NCBI GenBank assembly: GCA_023954655.1 | Contig: JAGSHH010000010.1 | Location: forward strand, 1 to 33,238 | Direction of reading: 5' to 3' | Source of the DNA: Colwelliaceae bacterium | GTDB taxonomy: Bacteria; Pseudomonadota; Gammaproteobacteria; Enterobacterales; Alteromonadaceae | DNA: 33,238 nt | Part shown: piece by piece, positions 9,282-18,296 of the stretch | Position numbering within the stretch: position 1 is the stretch's first letter | How the letters are laid out: each line of letters opens with the position of its first letter | Made by a program: the position numbers and the translations under genes | Notes under the pieces: generated by a model | Told to the model about the DNA's origin: nothing | The model's database searches: none | The model's input: the letters and a program-made list of their open reading frames with translations, nothing else

Positions 9282-9288
9282 CCTCCCT
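9282..9288 (-). promoter_or_regulatory. Strong ribosome binding site of the M24 peptidase
   Basis: AGGGAGG on the minus strand, four bases before the ATG at 9277. It fixes this start over the upstream ATG at 9310. Confidence 0.75.
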
Positions 9289-9465
9289 GTGAAAGATTAA
9301 AGAAATACATATTAGCAATATAAAGAATTAAATTAATACTATTGTGATCAATTCATTTCTTTTAACTTTATCCAGCATAACAATTAAACATTTGAAAACC
9401 TTATAAAAAAAATATAAATGTAATAAACCATGAAAAATTACTTAACTCCTTACAAAAATCGTGTA

Positions 9466-9480
9466 GATTAATAATTAATC
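9466..9480 (+). promoter_or_regulatory. Perfect AT-rich palindrome in the kor leader (candidate operator)
   Basis: GATTAATAATTAATC is a perfect 7-1-7 palindrome, 8 bases before the GGGAG ribosome binding site (9489-9493) of the kor operon. It could be a regulator site. AT-rich sequence makes chance palindromes fairly likely. Confidence 0.3.
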
Positions 9481-9502
9481 GTTTTATAGGGAGAATATTG
9501 CG

Positions 9503-11296
9503 TTGAAACCCACAGATACTTCCAATTATCAACACTTTCTAAAGGTTGTTGATTGCCAACATGCTTGCCCTGCTCATACTCCTGTTCCTGAATACATAAG
9601 ATTAATAGCAGAGAAACGTTATACCGATGCTTACATGATTAATTGGCAATCTAATGTTTTTCCCGGCATCTTGGGACGAGTTTGTGATCGCCCTTGTGAA
9701 CCAGCTTGCCGTCGTGGCCGTGTAGAAGAAAAGCCTGTGGCTATTTGTCGATTAAAGCGAGTAGCAGCCGATTACAAAGAAGATATTAATCGTTACATTC
9801 CCACAACACCCAAACAAAAAAATGGTAAACGAATTGCTCTTATTGGTGCTGGGCCAGCATCTCTCACGGTTGCAAGAGATTTACTTCCACATGGTTATGA
9901 CGTAGTGCTTTATGAACGTGATGACAAGGCGGGTGGTATGATGCGCAGTCAAATACCTGCATTTCGTTTACCTGAAACAGTCTTAGATGAAGAGTTATCT
10001 TATATTCTCAATATGGGAGTTGAAGCACATTTTGGTGAAGAAATTAGCAGTTTAAAAAACTTAATTGATTCAAATTTTGATGCCATTTTTATTGGTACTG
10101 GGGCACCTCAAGGTAGATGGTTAAGTATAAAAGGCCACGATAAAAATAAAGGCGAGATAGACACAGGGATTAATTGGTTATCAAGCGTGACTTTCGACCA
10201 CACAACATCTGCACCAAAACGCGTTGTTGTTCTAGGTGGAGGAAACACCGCCATGGACTGTTGTCGAACAGCAAAACGTTTAGGCGCAGAAGAAGTAACT
10301 GTACTTGTACGTTCTAGTTTTGAGGCCATGAAAGCTTCACCATGGGAAAAAGAAGACGCACAAGCAGAAGGAATCGAAATAAAACCAAACTACACCCCTT
10401 TAGAATATGTTTTTGAAGAGGATAAGTTTAAAGGTGTTTTATTTGAACGTGTTGAATCCATTTATGATGCGACAGGAAATAGAACATTAAAAGAAACAGG
10501 TGAAACATTACTTGTTGAATGTGACCAAGTATTAGTTGCCGTTGGACAAGATACTGCCTTTCCATGGATTGAAAGAGATATTGGATTAAGGTTTAACAAA
10601 TGGGGGCAACCTGCATTAAACAAAGCGACTTTGCAATCAACCATTGAAAATGTCTTCTTTGGTGGCGACGCAGCTTTTGGGCCAGAAAATATTATTTCAG
10701 CCGTTGCCAATGGGCACCAAGCTGCAATATCAATGGATTTGTTTTGCCAAAACAAAAATGCTGAAACAGAGCGCCCTGAAAGCGGCTTTAATTTAATTAG
10801 CCAAAAAATGGGGATTCATGAATGGAGTTTTCAAAGCAAAATCAGCCAAGATAAACGCAAAAATGTCCCTCATATTGAATGGGAACAAGCAATCAAAGAA
10901 CTTAACACTGAAGTAGAATTAGGTTTTGATGAAAAGCTAGCTTTAGAAGAAGCTCATCGATGTTTAAATTGTGATGTTCATACAGTATTTACCGAATCAA
11001 CCTGTATTGAATGTTCAGCTTGTGAAGATGTTTGTCCAATGGATTGTATTAACTTTGTTGAAGTTGATGAAAAGCAAAAAACGAGTACTGAACAACAAAT
11101 CAAAAGTCAATTAAGAGTCCAGGAAATCAACCCTAATCAAGACTTATTGGTGTCAGACAAATTAAAAACAGGACATTTAATGATCAAGGACGAAGATGTA
11201 TGTTTGCATTGTGGCTTATGTGCTGAAAGATGTCCTACAGGCGCTTGGGATATGAAAAAGTTAACACTGGATAACATAGGAGCGACAATCAAATGA
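9503..11296 (+). CDS. GltD-like FAD/NADPH oxidoreductase with ferredoxin domains, KorC-like subunit
   Basis: A 597-residue flavin/Fe-S protein. The N-terminal domain has the Cys set of GltD-type proteins (C18, C22, C61, C65, C69, C82), then an FAD dinucleotide motif GAGPAS (115-120) and an NADPH motif GGGNTA (245-250). The C-terminus carries two 4Fe-4S ferredoxin clusters, CIECSACEDVCP and CLHCGLCAERCP. It starts with TTG, supported by GGGAG at 9489-9493. Its stop overlaps the KorA start by 4 bases (ATGA), so the genes are translationally coupled. In the 2-oxoglutarate:NADP+ oxidoreductase of Azoarcus evansii a subunit of this type (KorC) passes electrons between the Kor core and NADP(H). The same job is inferred here. 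Alternatives such as a general NADPH:ferredoxin reductase are possible. Confidence 0.85.
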   Translation: MKPTDTSNYQHFLKVVDCQHACPAHTPVPEYIRLIAEKRYTDAYMINWQSNVFPGILGRVCDRPCEPACRRGRVEEKPVAICRLKRVAADYKEDINRYIPTTPKQKNGKRIALIGAGPASLTVARDLLPHGYDVVLYERDDKAGGMMRSQIPAFRLPETVLDEELSYILNMGVEAHFGEEISSLKNLIDSNFDAIFIGTGAPQGRWLSIKGHDKNKGEIDTGINWLSSVTFDHTTSAPKRVVVLGGGNTAMDCCRTAKRLGAEEVTVLVRSSFEAMKASPWEKEDAQAEGIEIKPNYTPLEYVFEEDKFKGVLFERVESIYDATGNRTLKETGETLLVECDQVLVAVGQDTAFPWIERDIGLRFNKWGQPALNKATLQSTIENVFFGGDAAFGPENIISAVANGHQAAISMDLFCQNKNAETERPESGFNLISQKMGIHEWSFQSKISQDKRKNVPHIEWEQAIKELNTEVELGFDEKLALEEAHRCLNCDVHTVFTESTCIECSACEDVCPMDCINFVEVDEKQKTSTEQQIKSQLRVQEINPNQDLLVSDKLKTGHLMIKDEDVCLHCGLCAERCPTGAWDMKKLTLDNIGATIK

Positions 11297-13146
11297 CCAA
11301 TAGCATAAATTACAATTCATCATGCACAGCCATTAATGATTTTGTCGTTCGATTTGCAAATACAAATGGCACAGGATCAGCCAGTGCAAATAATATGTTT
11401 GCTAAATCCATTTTACGTATGGGGATTCCTGTCAGTGCTAAAAATATTTTTCCATCAAATATTCAGGGAATGCCTACTTGGTATGAAGTTCGAATCAATG
11501 AAAATAACTTTTTAGCACGTCGTGGTGGCCAATCAGAACTTGTTGTTGCAATGAATGCTCAGAGTATAAAAGAAGACATAACAAGTGTTAAGTCAGGTGG
11601 TTTTTTACTTTATGACTCAAGTAAACAGCTTATTCAAGAGTATATTCGTAACGACATTGAATATTTAGGTATTCCAATTTCAGCAATCTGTCAAAAAGAA
11701 TATACAGACCCTCGACAGCGCCAACTGTTTAAAAATGTTATCTATGTTGGCGCTTTAGCCGCCTTTCTAAACATTGAATTTGAAGTATTAAAATCTCTAG
11801 TTGCGGATCAATTTAAAGGCAAAGAGAAGCTAATTACTCCTAACATTTATGCATTAGAACTTGGTTATCAATATGCCAACCATCACTTTTCTTGCCCATT
11901 ATCTATCAAAGTTGAACGACGAGATTTAATCAAAAATAGAATAATGGTAGATGGAAATACCGCAACAGGCTTAGGCGCAGTTTATGGCGGAGCAACGGTT
12001 GTAGGTTGGTATCCAATTACTCCTTCAACATCAGTCATTGAAAAATTTGCCAGTTACTGTGATCGTTTACGAATTGATCCTGCCTCCGGTAAAAAGAATT
12101 ATGCCTTAGTACAAGCTGAAGATGAATTAGCAGCTATTGGTATAGCAATAGGTGCGGGTTGGAATGGTGCAAGAGCTTTCACTGCAACCAGTGGTCCAGG
12201 TATTTCATTGATGAGTGAGTTTTTAGGTTTAGCTTACTTTGCTGAAATACCGATGGTTTTAGTCAATGTTCAAAGGGCTGGCCCTTCAACAGGCATGCCG
12301 ACTAGAACACAACAGTCTGACGTTTTAGCTTGTGCATACGCCTCACATGGCGATACAAAACAAATTTTACTTTTTCCTGAAAGCCCCTGTGAATGCTTTG
12401 AGTTTGCAGCTTTGGCTTTTGATCTTGCAGATCAATTACAAACACCTGTAATCATTATGAGTGATTTAGATTTAGGGATGAACGATCATTTAACCGATGA
12501 GTTTATGTGGGATGACAAAAAAGAATATAACTTAGGTAAGGTATTATCAGCTAAACAACTTGATGATATAGAACGCTACGGACGATATTTGGATAGTGAT
12601 AATGATGGTATTTGCTATCGTACATTACCTGGTACTCATCCAGATAAGGGGTCATTCTTTACCCGTGGAACTTCACGGGATGAATATGCTGTTTATACAG
12701 AGAAATCTGAAGATTATGTTAAGAATATGAAGCGACTTGAGAAAAAGTTCGCAACAGCTAGCAATATAGTACCTAAGCCCGAAATAAACCAAACAAAACC
12801 CTTAGCTAAAACTGGTTTGATATTTTTTGGTACCAGTAGTCACGCAATAAATGAAGCTCAATCACAACTTCAAGAGCAAGGATTAACTGTAGATACTTTA
12901 AGAGTGAAAGCCTTCCCATTTCATCAATCAATAGAGCAATTCATTGAAAAACATAATAATGTTTTTATTATTGAACAAAATCGAGATGCTCAAATGAAGT
13001 CTTTACTAAGCAATGAACTTAGTATTGATCCGAACAAGCTACTCTCTATTGCTAATTGTGATGGCCTGCCTCTAACTAGTCATTACATTGTTGACGGTAT
13101 TCTAAGTCAATTATCTGAACAATTATCATCAAAACAAGCTGGCTAA
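11293..13146 (+). CDS. korA: 2-oxoacid:acceptor oxidoreductase subunit alpha (fused gamma-alpha), KorA
   Basis: A 617-residue cytosolic subunit. Residues ~15-190 are the gamma domain (FANTNGTGSASANNMFAKSI, then ARRGGQSELVVAMN). From ~215 the alpha/pyrimidine-binding domain follows with GNTATGLGAVYGG, WYPITPSTSV, QAEDELAAIG and the TSGPGISLMSEFLGLA motif. RAGPSTGMPTRTQQSD is typical of KorA rather than of pyruvate enzymes. With KorB it oxidatively decarboxylates a 2-oxoacid with CoA, or runs in reverse with reduced ferredoxin. 2-Oxoglutarate is the likely substrate, but branched-chain 2-oxoacids cannot be excluded. AGGAG sits 10 nt before the ATG, which overlaps the end of the GltD-like gene. 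Confidence 0.9.
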   Translation: MTNSINYNSSCTAINDFVVRFANTNGTGSASANNMFAKSILRMGIPVSAKNIFPSNIQGMPTWYEVRINENNFLARRGGQSELVVAMNAQSIKEDITSVKSGGFLLYDSSKQLIQEYIRNDIEYLGIPISAICQKEYTDPRQRQLFKNVIYVGALAAFLNIEFEVLKSLVADQFKGKEKLITPNIYALELGYQYANHHFSCPLSIKVERRDLIKNRIMVDGNTATGLGAVYGGATVVGWYPITPSTSVIEKFASYCDRLRIDPASGKKNYALVQAEDELAAIGIAIGAGWNGARAFTATSGPGISLMSEFLGLAYFAEIPMVLVNVQRAGPSTGMPTRTQQSDVLACAYASHGDTKQILLFPESPCECFEFAALAFDLADQLQTPVIIMSDLDLGMNDHLTDEFMWDDKKEYNLGKVLSAKQLDDIERYGRYLDSDNDGICYRTLPGTHPDKGSFFTRGTSRDEYAVYTEKSEDYVKNMKRLEKKFATASNIVPKPEINQTKPLAKTGLIFFGTSSHAINEAQSQLQEQGLTVDTLRVKAFPFHQSIEQFIEKHNNVFIIEQNRDAQMKSLLSNELSIDPNKLLSIANCDGLPLTSHYIVDGILSQLSEQLSSKQAG

Positions 13147-13163
13147 TAAAATAAGGATTTCAT

Positions 13164-14216
13164 ATGAGTTTTGAAAAATCTAAATTTCATCACCCAAGAC
13201 TAGCTGTCAATGATCTTGGTTTAACCTATAGAGATTATGAAGGCAGTTTATCAACCTTATGTGCGGGCTGTGGCCATGACGCGATTTCATCTGCCGTAGT
13301 TCAAGCATGTTATGAACTTTCTATCGAACCTCACAAAGTGGCAAAAATGTCTGGTATAGGTTGTTCATCCAAATCCCCTACTTATTTCCTCAATAAAGCC
13401 CATGGTTTCAACTCAGTACATGGAAGAATGCCCTCAGTAGCCACAGGTGCCAATTTAGCTAATAGAGACTTAACATACATTGGTATGTCTGGCGATGGTG
13501 ATAGTGCATCAATCGGTATGGGGCAATTTGCCCATGTCGTTCGTCGTCAACTTGATATGCTTTATATGGTGGCTAATAATGGTGTATACGGTTTAACAAA
13601 AGGACAACTTGCCGCCACATCTGATAAAGGAGCAAAAAATAAAGCAGGTGAACAAAGTTTATTTACCGATATTGACCTTTGCGTCATGGCACTACAGCTT
13701 GGTGCAACCTTTGTTGCTCGTAGTTTTTCAGGCGATAAAAAACAGCTTGTGCCATTAATTAAAGCTGCGTTAAGTCATCAAGGTTTCGCTTTTATTGACA
13801 TTGTTTCACCTTGCGTCACGTTTAATAATCAACCAACATCGACACGATCTTATGACTATGTACATGAACATGTAACTACTGCTGCAATTGCTGATTATGT
13901 CCCCGTTAAAAAAGAAATTACTAGTGAAGTTGCCGATGGTGAGAGTGAAGACATTTGCTTACATGATGGTTCTTTGATGCGTATTCATAAGCTTGATAAA
14001 AAATATCAAACCACAGATGCTATGCAAGCTATTGTTGATATCGAACGCCATAAAAAACAAGGCGAAATATTGACAGGTTTATTTTACCTAGAGCCAACTT
14101 GTAGTCATTTTCATGAAATGAATAATACTAATGACACACCCCTTAATAAATTAAACCAAGATGCTTTATGCCCCGGCTCAAGAGTGTTAACCGGGATCAA
14201 TAACAGCTTTAGATAA
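13164..14216 (+). CDS. korB: 2-oxoacid:acceptor oxidoreductase subunit beta, KorB
   Basis: A 350-residue thiamine-diphosphate and Fe-S subunit. The four Cys that hold the [4Fe-4S] cluster in this family are at C33 and C36 (CAGCGHD), C67 (GIGCSSK) and C217 (SPCVTF). The ThDP/Mg motif is GDGD (110-113) with N138/N139 in VANNGVYGLTKGQ. It pairs with KorA directly upstream (17-nt gap, AAGGA ribosome binding site). The C-terminal ~100 residues include LMRIHKLDKKYQTTDA, usual for KorB. The enzyme is oxygen-sensitive in many organisms, yet such operons occur in aerobic marine bacteria, where the NADP-linked form may supply NADPH. Confidence 0.92.
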   Translation: MSFEKSKFHHPRLAVNDLGLTYRDYEGSLSTLCAGCGHDAISSAVVQACYELSIEPHKVAKMSGIGCSSKSPTYFLNKAHGFNSVHGRMPSVATGANLANRDLTYIGMSGDGDSASIGMGQFAHVVRRQLDMLYMVANNGVYGLTKGQLAATSDKGAKNKAGEQSLFTDIDLCVMALQLGATFVARSFSGDKKQLVPLIKAALSHQGFAFIDIVSPCVTFNNQPTSTRSYDYVHEHVTTAAIADYVPVKKEITSEVADGESEDICLHDGSLMRIHKLDKKYQTTDAMQAIVDIERHKKQGEILTGLFYLEPTCSHFHEMNNTNDTPLNKLNQDALCPGSRVLTGINNSFR

Positions 14217-14230
14217 TCTATTAATTTTTA

Positions 14231-14267
14231 GGATGAATTATGAAGTGAATTCATCCACTAATTTTTT
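14231..14267 (+). terminator. Likely terminator of the kor operon
   Basis: The 9-bp perfect stem GGATGAATT (14231-14239)/AATTCATCC (14248-14256) has an 8-nt loop. A run of six T follows at 14262-14267. It begins 14 nt after the korB stop. The stem is AT-rich and the T-run is offset by 5 nt, so confidence is moderate. Confidence 0.6.
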
Positions 14268-14488
14268 GTTTCAAACTCATTCATATAAGGTTCATCGAAC
14301 ATTATATTCATCAAAACATGTAAAATTTAAGGTGAATTGCACTTGCCTTTAAAATGATAATGTACCCATTAATACTTGTTAATACAGTGAAAGCTACGAA
14401 AAACATAAAAAATAAGGTAAAGTAAAAACTTAAATTAATTGAACATATTGCCGATATAATAAACATAATAAAAAGGCTAAACATTAAT

Positions 14489-15643
14489 ATGCTTAAAAAC
14501 TTAACGATCGATGAACTTGAAGTAGGTATGTTTGTTAAAGACATTATCCTCAAAGATAGTGATCATAAAGTTAAAAATCAGGGAGTAGTTAACTCTCAAA
14601 GAACAATAGAACTACTAAAAAAACAAGGTGTTGTTCGGGTTGTTATCGAGTGCGATGAAGAAGCAGCTAATGATTCTGTTTCTAAGGGGTCTGAAGGTAA
14701 TTCAGAAGTTTCTTTAGAAAATGAATTTTCCAACTCTTGTGATCTTTATGAGCAAGCAGCTGAAAATGTAAAACAGTTATTTCTAAATGCTTCTACCTCT
14801 AAACCTTTGACAATTGCCTCGATGAATGCACTTGCAAATGAAATCACTGATTCTATTACAAGAAATGAACATGCGATGACTATTTTAACGCGCATTCGGC
14901 AAAAATCGAATTATCAACGAGAGCATGCTATAAATTGTGCAGTATTAATTTGTGGGTTTTCATTATATTTAGGGCTTAAAAAAGAAAAAGTTCAAGAGTT
15001 AACCTTAGGTGCATTACTGCATGACATAGGCACAGCAAAAGTATCTACAACTATTCTAGATAAGCAGGACAAACTCACTAAAAATGAAATGTCTGTAGTC
15101 CAAAAGCATGTTTTTTGGGGAGTTGAAATAGCTAAAAGAGAAGGTTTTTCAAGTCCTATTATAATTGACATGCTTGTAAACCATCACGAAAGATTAGACG
15201 GTTCCGGTTACCCAAGGGGAATTGACAAGTCAAAAATATCTAAGCTTTCTCGTATTATCGCCATTATTGATGTTTATGACGCTATGACAGGCGATAAACC
15301 TTATAAAAAAGGGTTATTACCACAAGCCGTTTTTCGTCATTTACTCAAAGAAAAAGAAAAATTTGATCCTGAAATTGTACAACAATTTATAAAATATATT
15401 GGCATACATCCTGTTGGTTCATTAGTAAAATTATCAAATGATAAAATAGGTATTGTGCTTGAAGGAAATAGAGTAGAACCACTAAAGCCTAAAATCAAAG
15501 TCATTTATAGTTTAAAACTTAATAGCTATACCAAACCTATTGAATATGATCTAACCGAAGAAGAGTTTGGTATTGTTGCAGCTATTCAAGCAAGCGATTA
15601 TCAAATTAACTTAAATAAAACAATTAGAGATATTGTCAGTTAA
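14489..15643 (+). CDS. HD-GYP domain cyclic-di-GMP phosphodiesterase with N-terminal DUF3391
   Basis: A 384-residue cytoplasmic protein. Residues 1-~100 match the DUF3391 module (LTIDELEVGMFVKDI...) that precedes many HD-GYP domains. The HD-GYP domain spans ~125-320 with the intact metal-binding HD pair H178-D179 (LLHDIGTAK), H232-H233 and the GYP signature (HHERLDGSGYPRG, GYP 240-242), plus DVYDAMT (261-267). It should hydrolyse c-di-GMP to pGpG or GMP. There is no receiver or membrane segment, so control must come through protein contact or expression. It is convergent with the H-NOX-associated response regulator operon (16-nt gap). A weak AAGG lies 12 nt before the ATG. The link with the NO network is inferred from position only. 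Confidence 0.93.
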   Translation: MLKNLTIDELEVGMFVKDIILKDSDHKVKNQGVVNSQRTIELLKKQGVVRVVIECDEEAANDSVSKGSEGNSEVSLENEFSNSCDLYEQAAENVKQLFLNASTSKPLTIASMNALANEITDSITRNEHAMTILTRIRQKSNYQREHAINCAVLICGFSLYLGLKKEKVQELTLGALLHDIGTAKVSTTILDKQDKLTKNEMSVVQKHVFWGVEIAKREGFSSPIIIDMLVNHHERLDGSGYPRGIDKSKISKLSRIIAIIDVYDAMTGDKPYKKGLLPQAVFRHLLKEKEKFDPEIVQQFIKYIGIHPVGSLVKLSNDKIGIVLEGNRVEPLKPKIKVIYSLKLNSYTKPIEYDLTEEEFGIVAAIQASDYQINLNKTIRDIVS

Positions 15644-15659
15644 AATACATACTTTGAAA

Positions 15660-17006
15660 TTATTTCCATTTGCTCATTTTTCTATAGATTGTTGAAGGGT
15701 TAATGCCTAAAGAGGCTGCTGCTAATGTTACATTTCCTTGATATTTATTTAATACCGTTTTAATAGCATTACGCTCTATCACTTCAAGCGTTAATCCTTC
15801 TATTTCAGAACTATCAGATTTTATACTAGATCTTTCTAGAGAGAAGCCTGATAAATCATCATCATCTTCGAAACATGAAGAAAGCATTGGTTCAGTTATA
15901 ATTTTACAATCATTCATGATTATGATTTGATGAATTTTGTTTTCAAGCTCTCTAACGTTTCCTGGCCAATCGTATGATAAAAGTGATTCAATTGCGCTTT
16001 TGGAGAAACCAGTAAAGTCTTTTTTATATTCAGCATTAAACTTATTTAGAAAGTAAACTGCTAAATTAACAATATCTTCTTCTCGCTCCCTTAATGCGGG
16101 TATTGATAATTTAATAACACCTAATCTATAATACAAATCTGATCTGAATTTTCCTTGAAGTGTAGCTTCTTTCAGAGATATTGACGAAGCAGATATTATC
16201 TGCGCTTCCAGTTTAATTACTTTTTGACTTCCTAATGGTGTGAATTCTCTTTCTTGAATAACACGTAATAACTTTGCTTGTAATTCTAATGGGAGAGTTG
16301 TGACTTCATCTAGGAAAACACTGCCTTTACCAGCTTGTTCTAATAGTCCAACAAAGTCTTTGTCTGCACCAGTAAATGCCCCCTTTTTGTGTCCAAATAA
16401 TTGTGATTCTATTAATGATTCAGATAAATTTGCACAATTAAAAGCTATATACGGATTATCTGAACAAACACCAAAATGATGGCACGATTTAGCAACAAGC
16501 TCCTTACCTGAACCAGTTTCACCAAATATAAAAATAGGAACATTGGCTCCTGCCACCCTAGATATATCATTTTTAAGTTTAATCATCGATTGGTGCTCCC
16601 CAATAAAAGGAAAGCTTTTATTCTCAATTAGAGAACTATCAGGAATTAAAGAAGTAATTAAATCTCTTATTTTCTTATTATCCCACGGTTTGCTCAAAAA
16701 GTACTGAATGGCTCCACTATTAAACCCATTGATTACAACATCAAAATCTTGAAAAGCACTCAATAGTATTCGCGAGCAGCTAGGTAATTTGTCTGATATA
16801 ACAGTAAGTAAATCTAGTCCATTCATAAAAGGCATACGCTGATCTGAAATAATAATATTCGGTTTATTAATCAGACATTCTTCTAGTACGATAGCGGGCG
16901 ATGTAAATGTAATAATTTCGACGGGTAAAATACGTAAAACTCTAGTCAAAGCATTTAATATTTCAGTCTCATCATCAACCAAGAAAACTAAAATTTTATC
17001 ACTCAT
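15660..17006 (-). CDS. NtrC-type sigma-54-dependent response regulator (HnoC-like position)
   Basis: A 448-residue three-domain regulator. The receiver domain (1-~120) has the acidic pair D11-D12, phospho-acceptor D55 (IIISDQRMP), S83 and K106. The AAA+ domain (~135-370) has Walker A GETGSGKE (162-169), the sigma-54-contacting GAFTGA loop (209-214) and Walker B FLDEV (231-235). A Fis-type helix-turn-helix (GNVTLAAASLGINPSTIYRKM) ends the protein. It overlaps the upstream receiver/HD-GYP-like gene by 8 bases and is co-transcribed with it. In the S. oneidensis H-NOX network the DNA-binding response regulator is HnoC. This gene holds the equivalent place, though I cannot confirm orthology. The intact GAFTGA loop implies it activates sigma-54 promoters. 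Confidence 0.93.
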   Translation of the reverse strand: MSDKILVFLVDDETEILNALTRVLRILPVEIITFTSPAIVLEECLINKPNIIISDQRMPFMNGLDLLTVISDKLPSCSRILLSAFQDFDVVINGFNSGAIQYFLSKPWDNKKIRDLITSLIPDSSLIENKSFPFIGEHQSMIKLKNDISRVAGANVPIFIFGETGSGKELVAKSCHHFGVCSDNPYIAFNCANLSESLIESQLFGHKKGAFTGADKDFVGLLEQAGKGSVFLDEVTTLPLELQAKLLRVIQEREFTPLGSQKVIKLEAQIISASSISLKEATLQGKFRSDLYYRLGVIKLSIPALREREEDIVNLAVYFLNKFNAEYKKDFTGFSKSAIESLLSYDWPGNVRELENKIHQIIIMNDCKIITEPMLSSCFEDDDDLSGFSLERSSIKSDSSEIEGLTLEVIERNAIKTVLNKYQGNVTLAAASLGINPSTIYRKMSKWK

Positions 17007-18258
17007 TTTTTTCGCCTAATCCCTTTACATAAATTATGAGTTCTTCATTGATATTCTCTTCAATTACAGCAAGTCTTTCTATTAGATTTGGTAACAAAGT
17101 AACACCCTCAGCCAATAGTTTAGTACCACTGTTTTGATATAAGTCTTGAGCAAGGATCATCCCTTCTCTTAACTCCTTAATAGAATGAGCTCTTTCTATA
17201 CTGAATTCAGACGTTTTATTTTGCAATTCTATAAAATGGCTCAAAATAGTTTGATCTATTTCTGATTTGTAACGATCTTTTATTAATACTTTTGCTTTAG
17301 TTGGTGACATTTTATTACCAGTAATAGCTCCTGAAACAAGCTCATCAAATAAAGAAACAACACGAAGAATTTTTGTTTCTTTTAACAGAGATGCTTCTGA
17401 AGAATTATTTGAATCATATAAATGTAAAACTATTTCAGAGCATGGTATTAATAGATCAACAGTTGCCATTAATTCAGCACTTATCTGTACACTCTCTTGG
17501 AAAAGCTTAACTTCATCATAAGATAATGAATCTCTAGCTTTATTTATCAATTCACTATCAATACCTGTCAAACCTATTCGGTATAACAAGGCAGAAAAAT
17601 GAAGATTTATACGCTGCTGAATAGATAAACCTAATGTTTCAGCTAAAACAGTAGCTTGTTCAGCGACTCTTTGTTCGTGTCCTTCTTGGCGATGAAATAA
17701 TGAGACACTTATCATTGATAACAATGTTAATAACTGTTTGACAGATTTTTTTTGGCTTAAGAGCTCTTTATTAACAGCTTCCTGTTCATCTAACATTCCT
17801 GTAATAACATTTAACATTGAATCGATTGACAGTTGTGTAATTGTTTTATTTTTTTGTAATGATTTAATTTTTTTATTGGTTTTTTGTTTAGAAATTAAAC
17901 CTAAAGTTAATTCTTTTAATTTTTCTATTAAATCTTGATTATTCCAAGGTTTAGAAATATATGCAGCAATGTCAGCATTATTAATAGCTTTCTCTGTCGC
18001 TTCAATATCTGCATAACCAGATAGAATGCAACATTTAGTTAAAGGATTAATAGTATGAATTTGTGTTAATAGTTCCTCCCCTTGCATACCTGGCATTTTC
18101 ATATCGGATAATACTAGATGAGTAGGGTTTAATTTAAAAAACTCTAATGCTTGTTCACCTGATTGAAATGAATGCACAATAAAATCTCGCTTTAAAACAC
18201 GATTAAGAGAGCTTAGAACTTCAGGTTCATCATCAACAATAAGAATACTAGGTAACAT
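16999..18258 (-). CDS. Response regulator with degenerate HD-GYP domain (HnoD-like)
   Basis: A 419-residue protein. The receiver domain (1-~120) is intact: D9-D10, phospho-acceptor D52 (LVLSDMKMP), S80, K103. A helical linker (~125-180) follows. Residues ~185-310 align by pattern with HD-GYP (EGHEQRVAEQATVLAETLG, then FSALLYRIGLTGI, then SELINK). The catalytic HD is replaced by Tyr226-Arg227, and the HHExxDGxGYP segment by HLYDSNNSSE (279-288). It therefore cannot be expected to hydrolyse c-di-GMP. The C-terminal ~60 residues (LREGMILAQDLY...LLPNLIERL) are the module often found after such domains. HnoD of S. oneidensis has this same architecture and restrains the phosphodiesterase HnoB. It overlaps the NtrC-type gene and is divergent from H-NOX, so it is probably phosphorylated by the neighbouring kinase. 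Confidence 0.88.
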   Translation of the reverse strand: MLPSILIVDDEPEVLSSLNRVLKRDFIVHSFQSGEQALEFFKLNPTHLVLSDMKMPGMQGEELLTQIHTINPLTKCCILSGYADIEATEKAINNADIAAYISKPWNNQDLIEKLKELTLGLISKQKTNKKIKSLQKNKTITQLSIDSMLNVITGMLDEQEAVNKELLSQKKSVKQLLTLLSMISVSLFHRQEGHEQRVAEQATVLAETLGLSIQQRINLHFSALLYRIGLTGIDSELINKARDSLSYDEVKLFQESVQISAELMATVDLLIPCSEIVLHLYDSNNSSEASLLKETKILRVVSLFDELVSGAITGNKMSPTKAKVLIKDRYKSEIDQTILSHFIELQNKTSEFSIERAHSIKELREGMILAQDLYQNSGTKLLAEGVTLLPNLIERLAVIEENINEELIIYVKGLGEKNE

Positions 18259-18296
18259 AAACTCTTCAAATCTTTGATTAAATGCGTTAATAATTA

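Noticed and set aside
14311-14553. An 80-codon hydrophobic minus-strand frame upstream of the HD-GYP gene
   Set aside because: It overlaps the real HD-GYP start antisense, has low-complexity membrane-like composition expected from AT-rich DNA, and has no ribosome binding site.
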